From Bacteroidaceae bacterium (GTDB taxonomy: Bacteria > Bacteroidota > Bacteroidia > Bacteroidales > Bacteroidaceae), in NCBI GenBank assembly GCA_016291905.1, contig JAEEZS010000009.1, positions 205,535-269,534 on the forward strand: a stretch of DNA of 64,000 nucleotides. Direction: 5' to 3'. This document shows positions 1-9,501 of the stretch, piece after piece. Under the pieces are notes generated by a model. It did no database searches, was not told the origin of the DNA, and was given only the letters and a program-made list of their open reading frames with translations. Made by a program: the position numbers and the translations under genes. Within the stretch, counting starts at the first letter, position 1. Each line of letters opens with the position of its first letter.

Positions 1-432
1 TACCAAGTGCCGCGCGACTGCTACAACAGCTATTTCTACATCGTCGAGGATACCACGCTGAATGTTCTTGATAAGTTCCGCCTACACGGGCGTCGCTATG
101 TGGAGCACCTCACAGGCGGCTCAGCTTTGCATTGCAACCTAGAGAGTCATCTCTCGCAGGCACAATATCGTCAGTTGCTGCGCGTAGCTTCTGTCGAAGG
201 ATGCAACTACTTCACCTTCAACATCCCCAACACACTCTGCAACGACTGCGGACACATTGACAAGCGCTATCTGAAAGAGTGCCCTGTCTGCCACAGCAAA
301 GACGTGGATTACCTTACCCGCATCATCGGCTACATGAAGCGCGTCAGCAACTTCTCCCTCCCGCGTCAGAAGGAAGCTGCTCGCCGTTACTACGCCAGCA
401 AGGACAAAGCACCTGAGTGCGTGGAAGCTTAA
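1..432 (+). CDS. nrdD: Anaerobic ribonucleoside-triphosphate reductase, C-terminal part
   Basis: Class III ribonucleotide reductase makes deoxynucleotides without oxygen. The frame is already open at base 1, so only the last 143 residues are seen and the start lies outside the window. Two cysteine pairs (CNDC and CPVC) form the expected zinc site, and the glycyl-radical loop RIIGYM lies near the C-terminus. These are the diagnostic end-of-protein features of NrdD. The stop is followed after 4 bases by nrdG, its activase, so the two are surely one operon. The assignment is firm; nothing can be said about the ATP-cone and active-site regions. Confidence 0.95.
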   Translation, partial: YQVPRDCYNSYFYIVEDTTLNVLDKFRLHGRRYVEHLTGGSALHCNLESHLSQAQYRQLLRVASVEGCNYFTFNIPNTLCNDCGHIDKRYLKECPVCHSKDVDYLTRIIGYMKRVSNFSLPRQKEAARRYYASKDKAPECVEA

Positions 433-436
433 GGTA

Positions 437-904
437 ATGCTAAAATACGTAGACTACGACATTGTCTTCGACGAGGTTCCGGACGAAGTGGCATTGGCTG
501 TCAGCCTTTCCCTTTGTCCGAACCGTTGCGAAGGCTGTCACAGTCCCCATCTGCGTGAGGACATCGGCGAAGAACTGACATTGGAGCGGCTCGCTTCCAT
601 CATCCGCATTTATCGTAGTGGCATTACTTGCCTCTGCCTGATGGGCGGCGATGGAGACACAAAAACATTGGAACTTTTGGCCCGCTCGCTCCGAACAGCC
701 TTCCCCACCCTACGTCTTGCCTGGTATTCGGGTCGTCAGCAACTGCCAGAAGGAATGGACGTCTCTGTGTGGGACTACGTAAAACTCGGTCCCTACATTC
801 CAACTCGCGGCTCGCTGAAAAGTCCTACCACCAACCAGCGTTTGTTCCGCGTTCTTTCTGACACCACATTGGAAGATCTCACGTTTCGTTTCTGGAAAAA
901 GTGA
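437..904 (+). CDS. nrdG: Anaerobic ribonucleotide reductase activating protein (radical SAM)
   Basis: A 155-residue radical S-adenosylmethionine activase that places the glycyl radical on NrdD in the cytoplasm. The cluster motif CPNRCEGC (CxxxCxxC) sits at about residues 27-34, as expected for the short NrdG family. The sequence SPHLRED follows directly, where NrdG proteins carry their conserved His/Pro stretch. Length is normal for the family. The start lies 4 bases after the nrdD stop, implying translational coupling. It ends 19 bases before the convergent ubiE stop, with no obvious hairpin between them. Confidence 0.95.
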   Translation: MLKYVDYDIVFDEVPDEVALAVSLSLCPNRCEGCHSPHLREDIGEELTLERLASIIRIYRSGITCLCLMGGDGDTKTLELLARSLRTAFPTLRLAWYSGRQQLPEGMDVSVWDYVKLGPYIPTRGSLKSPTTNQRLFRVLSDTTLEDLTFRFWKK

Positions 905-923
905 CGCCTTCCAAGAGACAGGT

Positions 924-1613
924 TCATTTCTCTGCAACGTACATCCGGCAGACACCGAATGTCAGACTGCGAGCACGAGCCCTGGAAAAACCTGCCTCAC
1001 GCAACATGGGCAAAAACACAGGTGGTTTGGGGAACTTCAAAATAGAATCAGGCAGATAGGTATATGCACTTCGGTTGCCTGTCAGGCGTGTACCGATAGC
1101 TGGGAGTATTTTCAATGCGTAGAGTTTATAACCCCAGAACAGGAAACGGTTATCTGGGTAAGAGAGTTCTAGGACAACCAGCCTTCCATTAGGCTTCAAG
1201 ACGCGACACATCTCTCGCAAACCCTGCGAGAGATTCTCAAAATTGCGCACGCCGAAAGCAACACTAACACGGTCGAAACTGGAATCGTCAAAAGCCAGCG
1301 CCTCAGCATCACCCTGCTGTAAAGTCACAGGTAGTCCTACAGCTTTCACACGCCCTACTTCAAGCATATTCTCCGACAAATCAATACCCGTTACCTGTGA
1401 CCCGGCAGCCGCCTTTTTCGCTACAGCAATAGCAAGGTCTGCCGTCCCCGTAGCAACATCCAACATGCAAATAGGCTGCTTAGTATTGACAATCTGACGC
1501 ACAGCCTTTCGTCGCCACCCCTTGTCGGCATTCAACGACGAAAGATGATTGAATCGGTCATAGCCCAAAGCTATGCTATCAAACAAGGCTCGAATTCCTT
1601 CTTTCTTTGGCAT
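924..1613 (-). CDS. ubiE: Demethylmenaquinone methyltransferase
   Basis: A 229-residue class I SAM-dependent methyltransferase of the UbiE/MenG family, which performs the last step of menaquinone synthesis by methylating demethylmenaquinone at the membrane. Seen: the N-terminal FDSIALGYDRFNHLSS segment typical of the family, the SAM-binding motif LDVATGTADLA at about residues 51-61, and the family signature VAFGVRNFENL. menA lies 24 bases upstream on the same strand, so the two final menaquinone enzymes are co-transcribed. In an organism with only menaquinone the ubiquinone role does not apply; menG is an equally good symbol. Confidence 0.93.
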   Translation of the reverse strand: MPKKEGIRALFDSIALGYDRFNHLSSLNADKGWRRKAVRQIVNTKQPICMLDVATGTADLAIAVAKKAAAGSQVTGIDLSENMLEVGRVKAVGLPVTLQQGDAEALAFDDSSFDRVSVAFGVRNFENLSQGLREMCRVLKPNGRLVVLELSYPDNRFLFWGYKLYALKILPAIGTRLTGNRSAYTYLPDSILKFPKPPVFLPMLREAGFSRARARSLTFGVCRMYVAEK

Positions 1614-1637
1614 TATCGAAATACGCTTGTATAAATA

Positions 1638-2540
1638 CTACGCCAAAAGCATTCCCACGCCCAACAGCAGAGCGAGCAAAAAAGTGGATATGACCAACAA
1701 GGGAAGCATAGGGTCAAGATCATGTCCATGACGTTTCCAAACGCCAAAGAGATGCTTTATATATAAAGGCAATGTCAGCAGGAACAACAGATTCCATAGC
1801 GAAGTATAGCGCAAGATAACAAATACAAGCAAAGCCAGCCACCCAATTACAATTAGCGCCGTCTGATAAATCTTCGCCCGATGTTCCCCCATCAGAAGGG
1901 GAAGAGTAACACGCGTTCCTGCATCAGACTTCATGTCGCGGATATTGTTGACATTGAGCACAGCCACACTAAAACAACCTATGCCTACGGCAGGCAGGAT
2001 AAGCAGCCACGAATCTACTTCGTGACAAGCGACATAGTAGCCCCCCAGCACAGGCACCAGCCCGAAAAAGATGAAAACAGAGATGTCACCCAGCCCACGA
2101 TAGCCATATGGATTCTTGCCCAATGTATAACGCATTGCTGCCCAAATAGCACAAGCACCCAAAGCGAGAATGCAAAGAGGTTCTGTTTTCCACAGCGTAC
2201 CCCAAGACAGCCACGTCATTACTGCACCCGACAAGCAACATAACCCCACTAACACCGCTATGCTCACACGAAAATCACGCTCCGTCAATAGCCCTTCAGA
2301 AAGACTATATAGAGGGCCTTCGCGTCCCTCACCATCCGTACCTTGCAGATAGTCTCCCAGCTCGTTCGACATATTTGAGAGGATTTGTAACAACACCGTC
2401 GTCAACAACGTAAAAACAATTACTGGCCACGGCACTCGATATTGCTCACAAGCCAGCAAAACGCCAAGCACCACACCTGCCAACGACAGCGGCAGCGTAC
2501 GTAGCCGCATAGAGAAAATCAACGATTTCGTCTTATTCAT
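1638..2540 (-). CDS. menA: 1,4-dihydroxy-2-naphthoate polyprenyltransferase
   Basis: A 300-residue integral membrane prenyltransferase of the UbiA superfamily. It attaches the polyprenyl tail to dihydroxynaphthoate to form demethylmenaquinone, the substrate of the downstream ubiE product. About eight or nine hydrophobic segments are visible. The first Asp-rich site appears as NELGDYLQGTDGEGREGP (about residues 58-75) and the second as NVNNIRDMKSDAG (about 196-208), the two Mg-diphosphate binding loops of the family. It lies 46 bases after the GH43-like gene and 24 bases before ubiE. Confidence 0.92.
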   Translation of the reverse strand: MNKTKSLIFSMRLRTLPLSLAGVVLGVLLACEQYRVPWPVIVFTLLTTVLLQILSNMSNELGDYLQGTDGEGREGPLYSLSEGLLTERDFRVSIAVLVGLCCLSGAVMTWLSWGTLWKTEPLCILALGACAIWAAMRYTLGKNPYGYRGLGDISVFIFFGLVPVLGGYYVACHEVDSWLLILPAVGIGCFSVAVLNVNNIRDMKSDAGTRVTLPLLMGEHRAKIYQTALIVIGWLALLVFVILRYTSLWNLLFLLTLPLYIKHLFGVWKRHGHDLDPMLPLLVISTFLLALLLGVGMLLA

Positions 2541-2586
2541 TTATTATTCGATTAAAAAGGATTATTAATGTAGGTTTGTCTCCGTC

Positions 2587-3570
2587 TCAGTCAAGGATTC
2601 TCCATTCACCCGTAGCAAAGTCTATTTCGAAACGTTCAGCATAGTGCAACTCACACTTGCCCTCCTGAAAAGTCACAGGGAATATAATGGTCTTCGATTC
2701 GGGCAGTCCAGGATCCATCCAGCGATCGCCCACATAAAGATAAGTGGTCTGTTTCGATCCGTTCACTGTCAGAATGGAGGCCGCCTGCGTATCGTAGCAG
2801 ATGCTGTCGCCCACATTCTCCAAGGGACTCCATCCCTCCGTGAGTGAATGTGAACAAGAAAGTTTACACTGGTTCGGGTCCCAGCCCGTGCAAGCCGACG
2901 AGAGCATATAATACATCTCACCTACCCTTGCAATAGCTGGTGCTTCGCGGCTCTGATGGGCAAAAAGGATATTGCAAGACAACGCCTCGGTATAGTCGTC
3001 CGACAAGCGGAAAAGCCCCAAATGCTGGTTTTCCTCAATTGTAGATATAAAGTATGCTTTACCGTCAGCGTCTTGAAAGACATTGCAGTCACGGCTCTTG
3101 ATATTTAACGGGCGTCCTGCATGATGCAGACGATAGGGACCGTCAACCTTGTCACTTACAAATACAGCCGCCTCAGAAGCGCCATAGTTGCGCCCCTCCC
3201 AGTGGCACCATACCACATATTGTCCCGTCAATGCGCAATAGAGCAATTTCGGACGTTCAATGAAACGTCGCTGCCCTAAGTCGGGCGTCGTCTCACCATT
3301 CTTGATGATTTTTCCAACAAAAGTCCAGTGTACCAGGTCAGGCGAGCTGTACATGTTGACATCCGGCCTCCACGAATCACTCCGGTCCTCGCCAATCATG
3401 TACCACAACCCGTTCTGATACAAGAAGCCTGCACCATGTGCCTGGACGACATTGCCATCAGTGTCTTTCCAAAGGCCTCCGTTCGTTATCACTGTCCGCC
3501 CACTTTGCCCAAGCAAATACAGAGGAGCAATACAAAGAAAAGTCAACAAAAGAATATAACCCTTTTTCAT
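2587..3570 (-). CDS. Secreted glycoside hydrolase, GH43-like five-bladed propeller
   Basis: A 327-residue protein with a Sec signal peptide (about residues 1-21, ending LLGQ). The body has the repeating blade pattern of GH43/GH117-type beta-propellers: GFLYQNGLWYMIGEDR, VNMYSSPDLVHW, ERPKLLYC, DCNVFQDADGKAYF, REAPAIARVGEMYYMLSS. It most resembles family 43 enzymes acting on galactan or arabinan side chains, but subfamily and substrate cannot be read from the sequence. It is probably periplasmic or surface-exposed. It lies 103 bases after the HD-domain gene and 46 bases before menA on the same strand, a spacing that allows co-transcription although the functions are unrelated. Confidence 0.8.
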   Translation of the reverse strand: MKKGYILLLTFLCIAPLYLLGQSGRTVITNGGLWKDTDGNVVQAHGAGFLYQNGLWYMIGEDRSDSWRPDVNMYSSPDLVHWTFVGKIIKNGETTPDLGQRRFIERPKLLYCALTGQYVVWCHWEGRNYGASEAAVFVSDKVDGPYRLHHAGRPLNIKSRDCNVFQDADGKAYFISTIEENQHLGLFRLSDDYTEALSCNILFAHQSREAPAIARVGEMYYMLSSACTGWDPNQCKLSCSHSLTEGWSPLENVGDSICYDTQAASILTVNGSKQTTYLYVGDRWMDPGLPESKTIIFPVTFQEGKCELHYAERFEIDFATGEWRILD

Positions 3571-3597
3571 AGTTTCACGTTTTTATGATTTTCGCGA

Positions 3598-3605
3598 CAA
3601 AAATA
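3598..3605 (-). promoter_or_regulatory. Possible -7 box before the GH43-like gene
   Basis: On the minus strand the bases read TATTTTTG, matching the Bacteroidetes TAnnTTTG element, 28 bases before the ATG of the GH43-like gene. No TTTG lies at the usual 19-20 base distance upstream (the nearest is 13 or 23), so this is only a candidate. Confidence 0.3.
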
Positions 3606-3673
3606 CATAGAAAAATGACAAAATGCAACAAAAAGGCACAAAGAAAAAACAGTTTTTAGGAAACGAAATGGGT

Positions 3674-4210
3674 TCAAAGGAACAGACGACACCAATTATC
3701 AAAAACAACAAGGCCGTCAGGACCAAACTTCTCAAGACTACGACGGGCTTGGGTTGGGCTTTTCTCTTCATTAAGTCGAGTTTTGGAAAAGAACTTGTCT
3801 GCAAAGCAGATTAACTGTTCTTCAATAGTAACGGGACGCATATCACGATGAGGCATTGGCCAATGATTCTCTTCTATCTGACGAAGGGTAAGACCCGTGC
3901 CCGTATGGCGTTCACAAACGAGAGCGTGACGGGGATAGCCTTCGGCACGCAGGATGTCAGCACCAATAATGCCATGACAGATATAAGGTTCCGTACCGAA
4001 ACACTGAATGCCTGCGGCATTGGTGCGGAAGATACCTATATCGTGCAACATGGCAGCCTCCTCCACAAAAGCAACATCGACATCCAACTCAGGATGACAA
4101 ACCGCCAAAGCAAGAGCCTTGTCTGCCACACTGCGACTATGCACAAGCAAAATGTGGCGCAAGGCATTTTCTTCGGTATAGTATTTGTTTATGATTTGCA
4201 GCGGATTCAT
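3674..4210 (-). CDS. HD-domain metal-dependent phosphohydrolase
   Basis: A 178-residue cytoplasmic protein with an HD fold: the first His is in LVHSRSVAD (about residues 23-31) and the HD pair lies in MLHDIGIF (about 54-61). Further conserved histidines are in YICHGIIGADIL and CERHTGTGLT. The family hydrolyses phosphoester bonds in nucleotides or signalling nucleotides; the substrate here is unknown. Length and motif spacing match the small uncharacterised HDIG proteins common in Bacteroidales. It is divergent from the mscS-like gene with a 72-base gap and has the GH43-like gene 103 bases downstream. Confidence 0.85.
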   Translation of the reverse strand: MNPLQIINKYYTEENALRHILLVHSRSVADKALALAVCHPELDVDVAFVEEAAMLHDIGIFRTNAAGIQCFGTEPYICHGIIGADILRAEGYPRHALVCERHTGTGLTLRQIEENHWPMPHRDMRPVTIEEQLICFADKFFSKTRLNEEKSPTQARRSLEKFGPDGLVVFDNWCRLFL

Positions 4211-4282
4211 TAAAAAATGCGCGTTAGGAATGATGAATTAGGATTTTTAATGTAACTTTGCAGCCGCAAAAATAATAAGAAT

Positions 4283-5152
4283 ATGGATATTGAACAAATA
4301 CTAAACTACAAAATTCTTGGCATTCGTGCTGGCGACCCGCTCATTTTCGCCTTAAAAGTTTTCCTCATTGTCATTGTTGCCAAAATTGTGCTCACGGTCA
4401 TTGGCAAACTCTTTAGGAAGTCGGAAAAAAATCCGCGTAGTGTCATGGACACTACGACGCGCAAGTACTTCGAACGTATCATTAAGTTCATCATTTACAT
4501 TATTGCCATCACCTCCATCCTCTATCTCATTCCGGGCATGGAAAAGGTAGGAAGTTCCATCCTGACCAGTGCAGGCATTATGGCTGCAGCAGTAGGTCTT
4601 GCAGCACAAGACGCCCTTTCCAACTTCATTGGCGGACTATTCATCGTCATTAGCAAACCTTTCCGCGTAGGTGACTACATCCATGTGGAAGGTACGGTAA
4701 CAGGTACAGTTAAGGAAATCACACTACGCCACACCGTCATCACCAATAACGAGAACCGCACCATCTTGGTGCCCAACAGCGTAATAAACTCCAAGACCAT
4801 TATCAATAGCACGGTCATGGACTCCCGCACATGCGCTTTCGTAGAAATAAACGTCTCATATAATGAAAATCTCGACCATGCTATGGAAGTGATGCGCGAT
4901 GAAATTATGCGTCACCCCCTGCTCATCGACTACCGTTCGCCAGCAGAGATTGAAGCAGGTTTGCCATTAATTAAGACCAAGGTTATTTCTTTAGATGACT
5001 CATCCGTGAAACTTAGGGCATGGGCATGGGCATCCACGTCGGCCAATGCCTTTAACATGAAGTGCGACCTGCTGAAGAACATCAAGGAGCGTTTCGACCA
5101 CGAAGGCATCGAGATTCCGTACCCATACTTCAACCAAGTGCTGGTGAAATAA
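4283..5152 (+). CDS. mscS: Small-conductance mechanosensitive channel, MscS family
   Basis: A 289-residue inner-membrane channel that opens under membrane tension to release solutes on hypo-osmotic shock. Three hydrophobic helices are seen at about residues 21-45, 68-87 and 90-120. The pore helix has the Ala/Gly pattern SAGIMAAAVGLAAQDALSNF, followed by the cytoplasmic beta domain (RVGDYIHVEGTVTGTVKEI, RTILVPNSVI). Length matches the compact MscS class. A TAACTTTG box at 4253-4260 lies 22 bases before the ATG but lacks a clear TTTG partner. A strong hairpin follows the stop. Confidence 0.92.
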   Translation: MDIEQILNYKILGIRAGDPLIFALKVFLIVIVAKIVLTVIGKLFRKSEKNPRSVMDTTTRKYFERIIKFIIYIIAITSILYLIPGMEKVGSSILTSAGIMAAAVGLAAQDALSNFIGGLFIVISKPFRVGDYIHVEGTVTGTVKEITLRHTVITNNENRTILVPNSVINSKTIINSTVMDSRTCAFVEINVSYNENLDHAMEVMRDEIMRHPLLIDYRSPAEIEAGLPLIKTKVISLDDSSVKLRAWAWASTSANAFNMKCDLLKNIKERFDHEGIEIPYPYFNQVLVK

Positions 5153-5154
5153 AG

Positions 5155-5187
5155 AAACGGCCTTGCCCCTGCGGGTAAGGCCGTTTT
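5155..5187. terminator. Bidirectional terminator between mscS and GH3 genes
   Basis: A 14-base stem beginning AAACGGCCTTGCCC pairs with GGGTAAGGCCGTTT (one G-U) around a 5-base loop, and is flanked by T-rich sequence on one side and A-rich on the other. It lies between two convergent stops and can serve both strands. Confidence 0.85.
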
Positions 5188-5199
5188 CATTGAGAACGT

Positions 5200-7464
5200 T
5201 TACTTCTCCACTTTCACGTCGACATGGCGCAACTTGCGTTTATCGGACGAGGGGCCGTAGTAGATGCGGTAAGTGCCAGGTGTGCATGCAAGGCCGCCAG
5301 CGTTGTTGTCAAAGACACACAGCTCCTTGTCCGTCAGCGTGAAGGGCACCTCCACTTTGCTGTGGGCGGGAACCTCCACACGCTTGAAGCCGCGCAGCGC
5401 ATAGCAGGGGCCCTCTTTCTCGCCGAGTTTCGTCACGTAGAGCTGGACCACCTCTTCGCCATCACGATGGCTGCGGTTTTTCACGGGAATGGTCAGAGTC
5501 ACACCGTTTTTCACCTGCTCCTGAGCCACCACATGCTTTTTGGAAAACCGGATGGACAGCATACCGATCGAAAGGGAGAAGGACTTCTTCGTCCCCCCCC
5601 AGAGGGCACTTCCATATTTAAATGTACTGTAGCTGAGTCCGTGGCCGAAGGGGAACAGGGGGTGCTCTTTCGTATAGCGGTAGGTATGGCCAGCACTCAT
5701 GTTGTAGTCTTCATAATCAGGCAGCTGAGCATCACTTTTGTAGAAGGTGACGGGCAGACGACCTGCAGGATTGTATTCGCCAAAGAGCACGTCGGCAATG
5801 GCAAGACCTCCATTCTGACCACCATACCACCCTTGCACAATGGCATCGCAGCTTTTCGTCTCAGGCTCCAAAGCAATTGCTGAACCAGACAGATTAACAT
5901 AGACCACATGTTTTCCTGCCTTACGAAGTACTTGCAGCGTATGGCGTTGGATAGCGGGAAGCTCAATGCTGGTTCGATCACCACCCTTAAATCCTTCGTA
6001 ATCCACCCGCATCTCCTCGCCTTCCAACTGAGGCGATATTCCGCCTACATAAATGACATCGGTAATACCTTCGAGGGCAGCCAGCAGTTCTTCATCCGTG
6101 ATAGCTGCATCTTCCACCAGCCCACTCACCTTATGATAATAGATAGCATCGGGATTGGATAGCTTTGATTGGATGCCTTCAAGAACGCTGTAAGTATGGC
6201 GAGGTGTGCCGTTGTAATTGCCCCAGTGAGCCACAGTATCTGCAGCATTGGGTCCAATGACAGCCAGTCGACGGCTACTTGAATAGCTAGTCGCATCCAA
6301 GGGCAACGTGTGGCGTTTGTTTTGCAGAAGCACAATCGTTTCGTGAGCCATACGCAACGCAAGTGCATCGTGTGCCTCACAAGCAATGACTGATGAAGGA
6401 ATCTTTGTCCACTCCACTAAGCTATCGGGATCCATCTCGCCCAACTGGAAACGGGCACGCAGCAGACGAAACAGGGATTTATTTACCTGCTCTTCTGTCA
6501 GAAGGCCACGCTCCACAGCCTCGGGTATACGTCTATAAGTGCCTCCACAGTTGAGGTCAGTACCATTTATGACCGCGTCTGCCGTAGCACTAGCGCCATC
6601 GGGATGAGTACGGTGGTTCTCGTAGCTCTTGGAATAAAAGTCATCAATAGCTCCACAATCACTCACGACGACGTCGTCATACCCCCATTGATTGCGGAGG
6701 ATCTGCACCAGTAGCGTGTTGCTGCCGCAGCAGGGATCGCCCTCAAAAGCATTGTAGGCACACATCACCTCCTTCACATGCCCCTCACGCACCAGTCGTT
6801 CAAAGGCATAAAGATAAGTTTCCTTCAGGTCGCGCAGAGAGATATCCTCGGCGTTGAATGCATGGCGCTTATACTCCGGGCCACTATGTACGGCATAGTG
6901 CTTAGCACACGCGTGGAGTTTGTCATACTTGCTATCCTCAGGACCCTGCAGACCACGCACGACGGCAAGTCCCATCATAGCCGTCAGGTAGGGATCTTCG
7001 CCGTAGGTCTCTTGCCCACGTCCCCAGCGGGGGTCACGGAAGATATTGATATTAGGTGTCCAAACGGTAAGGCCCTGATACTGCCCCGAACCGCCAGACT
7101 GTTCGTATAGTGTATGCTTAGCGCGGCCTTCATCGGAGGTAGCTGTGAAGACTTGTTCTACCAATTCATCGTCAAACGATGCCGCCATACCAATAGATTG
7201 CGGGAAAACGGTGGCAAGACCCGAGCGGGCATAACCATGAAGGGCCTCGCTCCACCAGTCATAACGACGGATACCCCATTCAGGGATAGCCGCTGAGCTG
7301 TTAACCATTAGCGAAGCCTTCTGCTCCAACGTCAGACGCGAGACAAGGTCGGCAGCCCGTTCGTCGGGCGAGAGATTGGGATCCTGATAGGGATAACGTA
7401 CCTGCGACATTATACCCAAGGCGCTGCAAAGTAGCAACGAAAAAAGCAAAAATGAACGTCTCAT
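5200..7464 (-). CDS. Glycoside hydrolase family 3 enzyme, xylosidase/glucosidase type
   Basis: A 754-residue exo-acting enzyme with a signal peptide (residues 1-20, ending IMSQ). Domains in order: GH3 N-terminal barrel with the nucleophile motif VVSDCGAIDDF (Asp at about residue 268), GH3 C-terminal alpha/beta sandwich (RLAVIGPNAADTVAHWGNYNG), then a fibronectin-III-like domain. The motif GRLPVTFYKSDAQLPDYEDYNMSAGHTYRY is typical of Bacteroidetes beta-xylosidases and some beta-glucosidases. The mature protein is probably periplasmic. It follows the phosphopantetheinyl transferase gene by 43 bases. A run of eight C bases (about 5594-5601) lies inside the gene; the frame is intact across it. 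Confidence 0.9.
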   Translation of the reverse strand: MRRSFLLFSLLLCSALGIMSQVRYPYQDPNLSPDERAADLVSRLTLEQKASLMVNSSAAIPEWGIRRYDWWSEALHGYARSGLATVFPQSIGMAASFDDELVEQVFTATSDEGRAKHTLYEQSGGSGQYQGLTVWTPNINIFRDPRWGRGQETYGEDPYLTAMMGLAVVRGLQGPEDSKYDKLHACAKHYAVHSGPEYKRHAFNAEDISLRDLKETYLYAFERLVREGHVKEVMCAYNAFEGDPCCGSNTLLVQILRNQWGYDDVVVSDCGAIDDFYSKSYENHRTHPDGASATADAVINGTDLNCGGTYRRIPEAVERGLLTEEQVNKSLFRLLRARFQLGEMDPDSLVEWTKIPSSVIACEAHDALALRMAHETIVLLQNKRHTLPLDATSYSSSRRLAVIGPNAADTVAHWGNYNGTPRHTYSVLEGIQSKLSNPDAIYYHKVSGLVEDAAITDEELLAALEGITDVIYVGGISPQLEGEEMRVDYEGFKGGDRTSIELPAIQRHTLQVLRKAGKHVVYVNLSGSAIALEPETKSCDAIVQGWYGGQNGGLAIADVLFGEYNPAGRLPVTFYKSDAQLPDYEDYNMSAGHTYRYTKEHPLFPFGHGLSYSTFKYGSALWGGTKKSFSLSIGMLSIRFSKKHVVAQEQVKNGVTLTIPVKNRSHRDGEEVVQLYVTKLGEKEGPCYALRGFKRVEVPAHSKVEVPFTLTDKELCVFDNNAGGLACTPGTYRIYYGPSSDKRKLRHVDVKVEK

Positions 7465-7507
7465 ACTATTCTGTTTTTTTATTTCTATTTCTCTCTACTT
7501 TATTAAA

Positions 7508-8197
7508 TCAATCTTTTGACTCCTCCTGAGCAGAAGGGAGGCAAAACGACAAAACACAGTCTTCGACAATGTTGAAACTACAAAGGACATCATATTCCTG
7601 AGCGTTTGCAGAGCAGTGGGCTGTGGTTTTCAGCCAATCAAATGATGTAGGTGACATCGGCACACTCACCGTCAACTGGTTTTGGCAATCCAACAACCGG
7701 ATGCCGACAGCCTTGTATAGCGCCTCCTTTGCCGTCCACAACAGCAACTCGCCATCAGGGGATGAAAAACAGGACGATTGCAGGAAAGCCTTTTCATCGG
7801 CATTGACATACCTGCTTACCACGCGCATCACCCTGTCCGTCCGTCGCTCGATGTCCACGCCCACAGCTTTCGATGGATGCCAAGCAAGGGCAGCATACCC
7901 TTTCGTATGGGAGATGCTGATTTCAAAGGAATGGTCTGTCAGCGAGGGACGTCCGTCGGCATCGTACGAAACAACTTTATCTCCGCCCAGGCATCGAGCC
8001 ACTAACATGCGGACAGCCAGCCATTCGCAACGGCGCGAAGGATTATGGAGAGTTTCAAGTCGTGTCTGCATCGTAGTAAAGGCTTCCATCGTCTGCGTCG
8101 CAGTAAGTAAGGAAATCAGTTCTTCCTCAGTCTCAACAATCTGCCAAACAGCGACGTGGACATTTGTCCCTTCGATGGTACATTCACTCCGTAGCAT
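7508..8197 (-). CDS. 4'-phosphopantetheinyl transferase
   Basis: A 229-residue Sfp-type transferase that moves the phosphopantetheine arm of CoA onto acyl or peptidyl carrier proteins. The two signature motifs are present: KAVGVDIERRTDR (Mg and CoA binding) and LLWTAKEALYKA (W-x-x-KEA). The SISHTKGYAALA stretch before the first motif is also typical. The start overlaps the last 14 bases of gldE, implying translational coupling. This gene following mutY, ssb and gldE is a common order in Bacteroidota. Which carrier protein it serves cannot be read here. Confidence 0.9.
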   Translation of the reverse strand: MLRSECTIEGTNVHVAVWQIVETEEELISLLTATQTMEAFTTMQTRLETLHNPSRRCEWLAVRMLVARCLGGDKVVSYDADGRPSLTDHSFEISISHTKGYAALAWHPSKAVGVDIERRTDRVMRVVSRYVNADEKAFLQSSCFSSPDGELLLWTAKEALYKAVGIRLLDCQNQLTVSVPMSPTSFDWLKTTAHCSANAQEYDVLCSFNIVEDCVLSFCLPSAQEESKD

Positions 8198-9494
8198 GGA
8201 CGATTACTTTCACTTTCATGATACGACGGGCATCCATTTCCAACACTTCAAACGAATAGTTCTCGTAGTCAATGGTTTCGTTGAGTTTAGGGAAGTCGCC
8301 CTTCAGTTCCAGCAACAGCCCTGCCAGCGAGTCGGCATCGCCCGACACCTCGTCGAATGTTTCATCGTCGATACCCAACACCTTGCAAAAATCGCTAAGC
8401 AGCGTCTTTGCCTCGAAGATATAGGTGTTGCTATTGAGTTTCGTATAGGACTTGTCGACTTCATCGTACTCATCGTTGATTTCACCGACAATCTCCTCCA
8501 AAATATCCTCCATCGTGACGATACCCAGCGTGCCGCCGTACTCATCCACCACGATAGCAATGTGGCACTTATCGCGCTGAAACTCGCGCAGCAATTCATC
8601 AATCTGCTTCGTCTCGGGCACGAATACAGCCTTCCTAACCAACCGCTGCCAATGAAAGTCAGCCGGACGGTCGAGGTACGGAAGAAGATCCTTAATATAA
8701 AGGATACCGCGGATGTTATCCACCGTGTCTTCATAGACAGGGATACGCGAGAAGACATTCTCAGCCACGAAGCGAAGCACTTCAGCATAGTCCTCCGAAA
8801 TATCAAGTGCCATCAAATCAAGACGCGACGTCATCACCTCCTTCACCGTTTCGTCGCCAAAGCGGATAATGCCCTCCAGAATGTTCTGTTCCTTCGACAG
8901 TTCACGTTTATCCGTCAGCTCCAGCGCCTGCTCCAAGTCATCGACGGAAAGATTATCGCCATGCGTAGGCATTTTGTCTACTATAACGGACGACCTTGCC
9001 AGCATCCCCGCCAAAGGCGAGAACAGCTTCGTCAACGCATAGATGACAGGCACCACCCTACGGCAGAACTTCAGCGGGCGGTCTGCCGCATAAAGCTTCG
9101 GCATTATCTCACCAAACAACAGCAGCACGAACGTCAGCAATACCGTGATGCACACGAATTCCACCCATGCCGCAGCAAAGTGGAAAATGTTCATCAACGC
9201 ATAGTTCGTGAGCAGAATGATGGTGACGTTAACCAAGTTGTTTGTTATCAGTATCGTAGCAAGCAGACGCTCTGGCCGCTCAAGCAAGCGCAGGATAGTG
9301 CGGTCTCGCAGGCTGTCGCTCTCTTCCAACGTCCCTTTGTCGGTAGGCGACAAGGCGAAGAAAGCGAGTTCGGAAGCAGACACATATCCTGAGCAGACAA
9401 GCAGTAGCGCCGTGAGCACCAACGCAACAATGGCACCCACCGAAGGTGGTGTCACAGAGATTACGCTACAAGGAATAAATAGCATAAACAACAT
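8184..9494 (-). CDS. gldE: Gliding motility-associated transporter-like protein GldE (CorC/HlyC family)
   Basis: A 436-residue membrane protein: a DUF21-type transmembrane domain with three or four helices (about residues 15-160), a pair of CBS domains (about 215-330, with [15 protein letters not shown] and [21 protein letters not shown]), and a C-terminal CorC_HlyC domain. The block [24 protein letters not shown] is the family hallmark. GldE is conserved across Bacteroidota, also in non-gliding species, and may be tied to cation transport or envelope functions. It starts 7 bases after ssb and overlaps the next gene by 14 bases, so mutY-ssb-gldE-PPTase is one transcription unit, apart from the 21-base array between mutY and ssb. 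Confidence 0.9.
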   Translation of the reverse strand: MLFMLFIPCSVISVTPPSVGAIVALVLTALLLVCSGYVSASELAFFALSPTDKGTLEESDSLRDRTILRLLERPERLLATILITNNLVNVTIILLTNYALMNIFHFAAAWVEFVCITVLLTFVLLLFGEIMPKLYAADRPLKFCRRVVPVIYALTKLFSPLAGMLARSSVIVDKMPTHGDNLSVDDLEQALELTDKRELSKEQNILEGIIRFGDETVKEVMTSRLDLMALDISEDYAEVLRFVAENVFSRIPVYEDTVDNIRGILYIKDLLPYLDRPADFHWQRLVRKAVFVPETKQIDELLREFQRDKCHIAIVVDEYGGTLGIVTMEDILEEIVGEINDEYDEVDKSYTKLNSNTYIFEAKTLLSDFCKVLGIDDETFDEVSGDADSLAGLLLELKGDFPKLNETIDYENYSFEVLEMDARRIMKVKVIVHATE

Positions 9495-9501
9495 TCTACG
9501 A

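Noticed and set aside
5594..5601. Run of eight C bases in the GH3 gene as a possible frameshift
   Set aside because: The reading frame and the fibronectin-III-like domain continue normally on both sides.
7623..9392. 589-codon plus-strand frame antisense to gldE and the phosphopantetheinyl transferase gene
   Set aside because: The minus strand encodes two clear families; the plus frame has His/Arg/Gln-rich nonsense composition.
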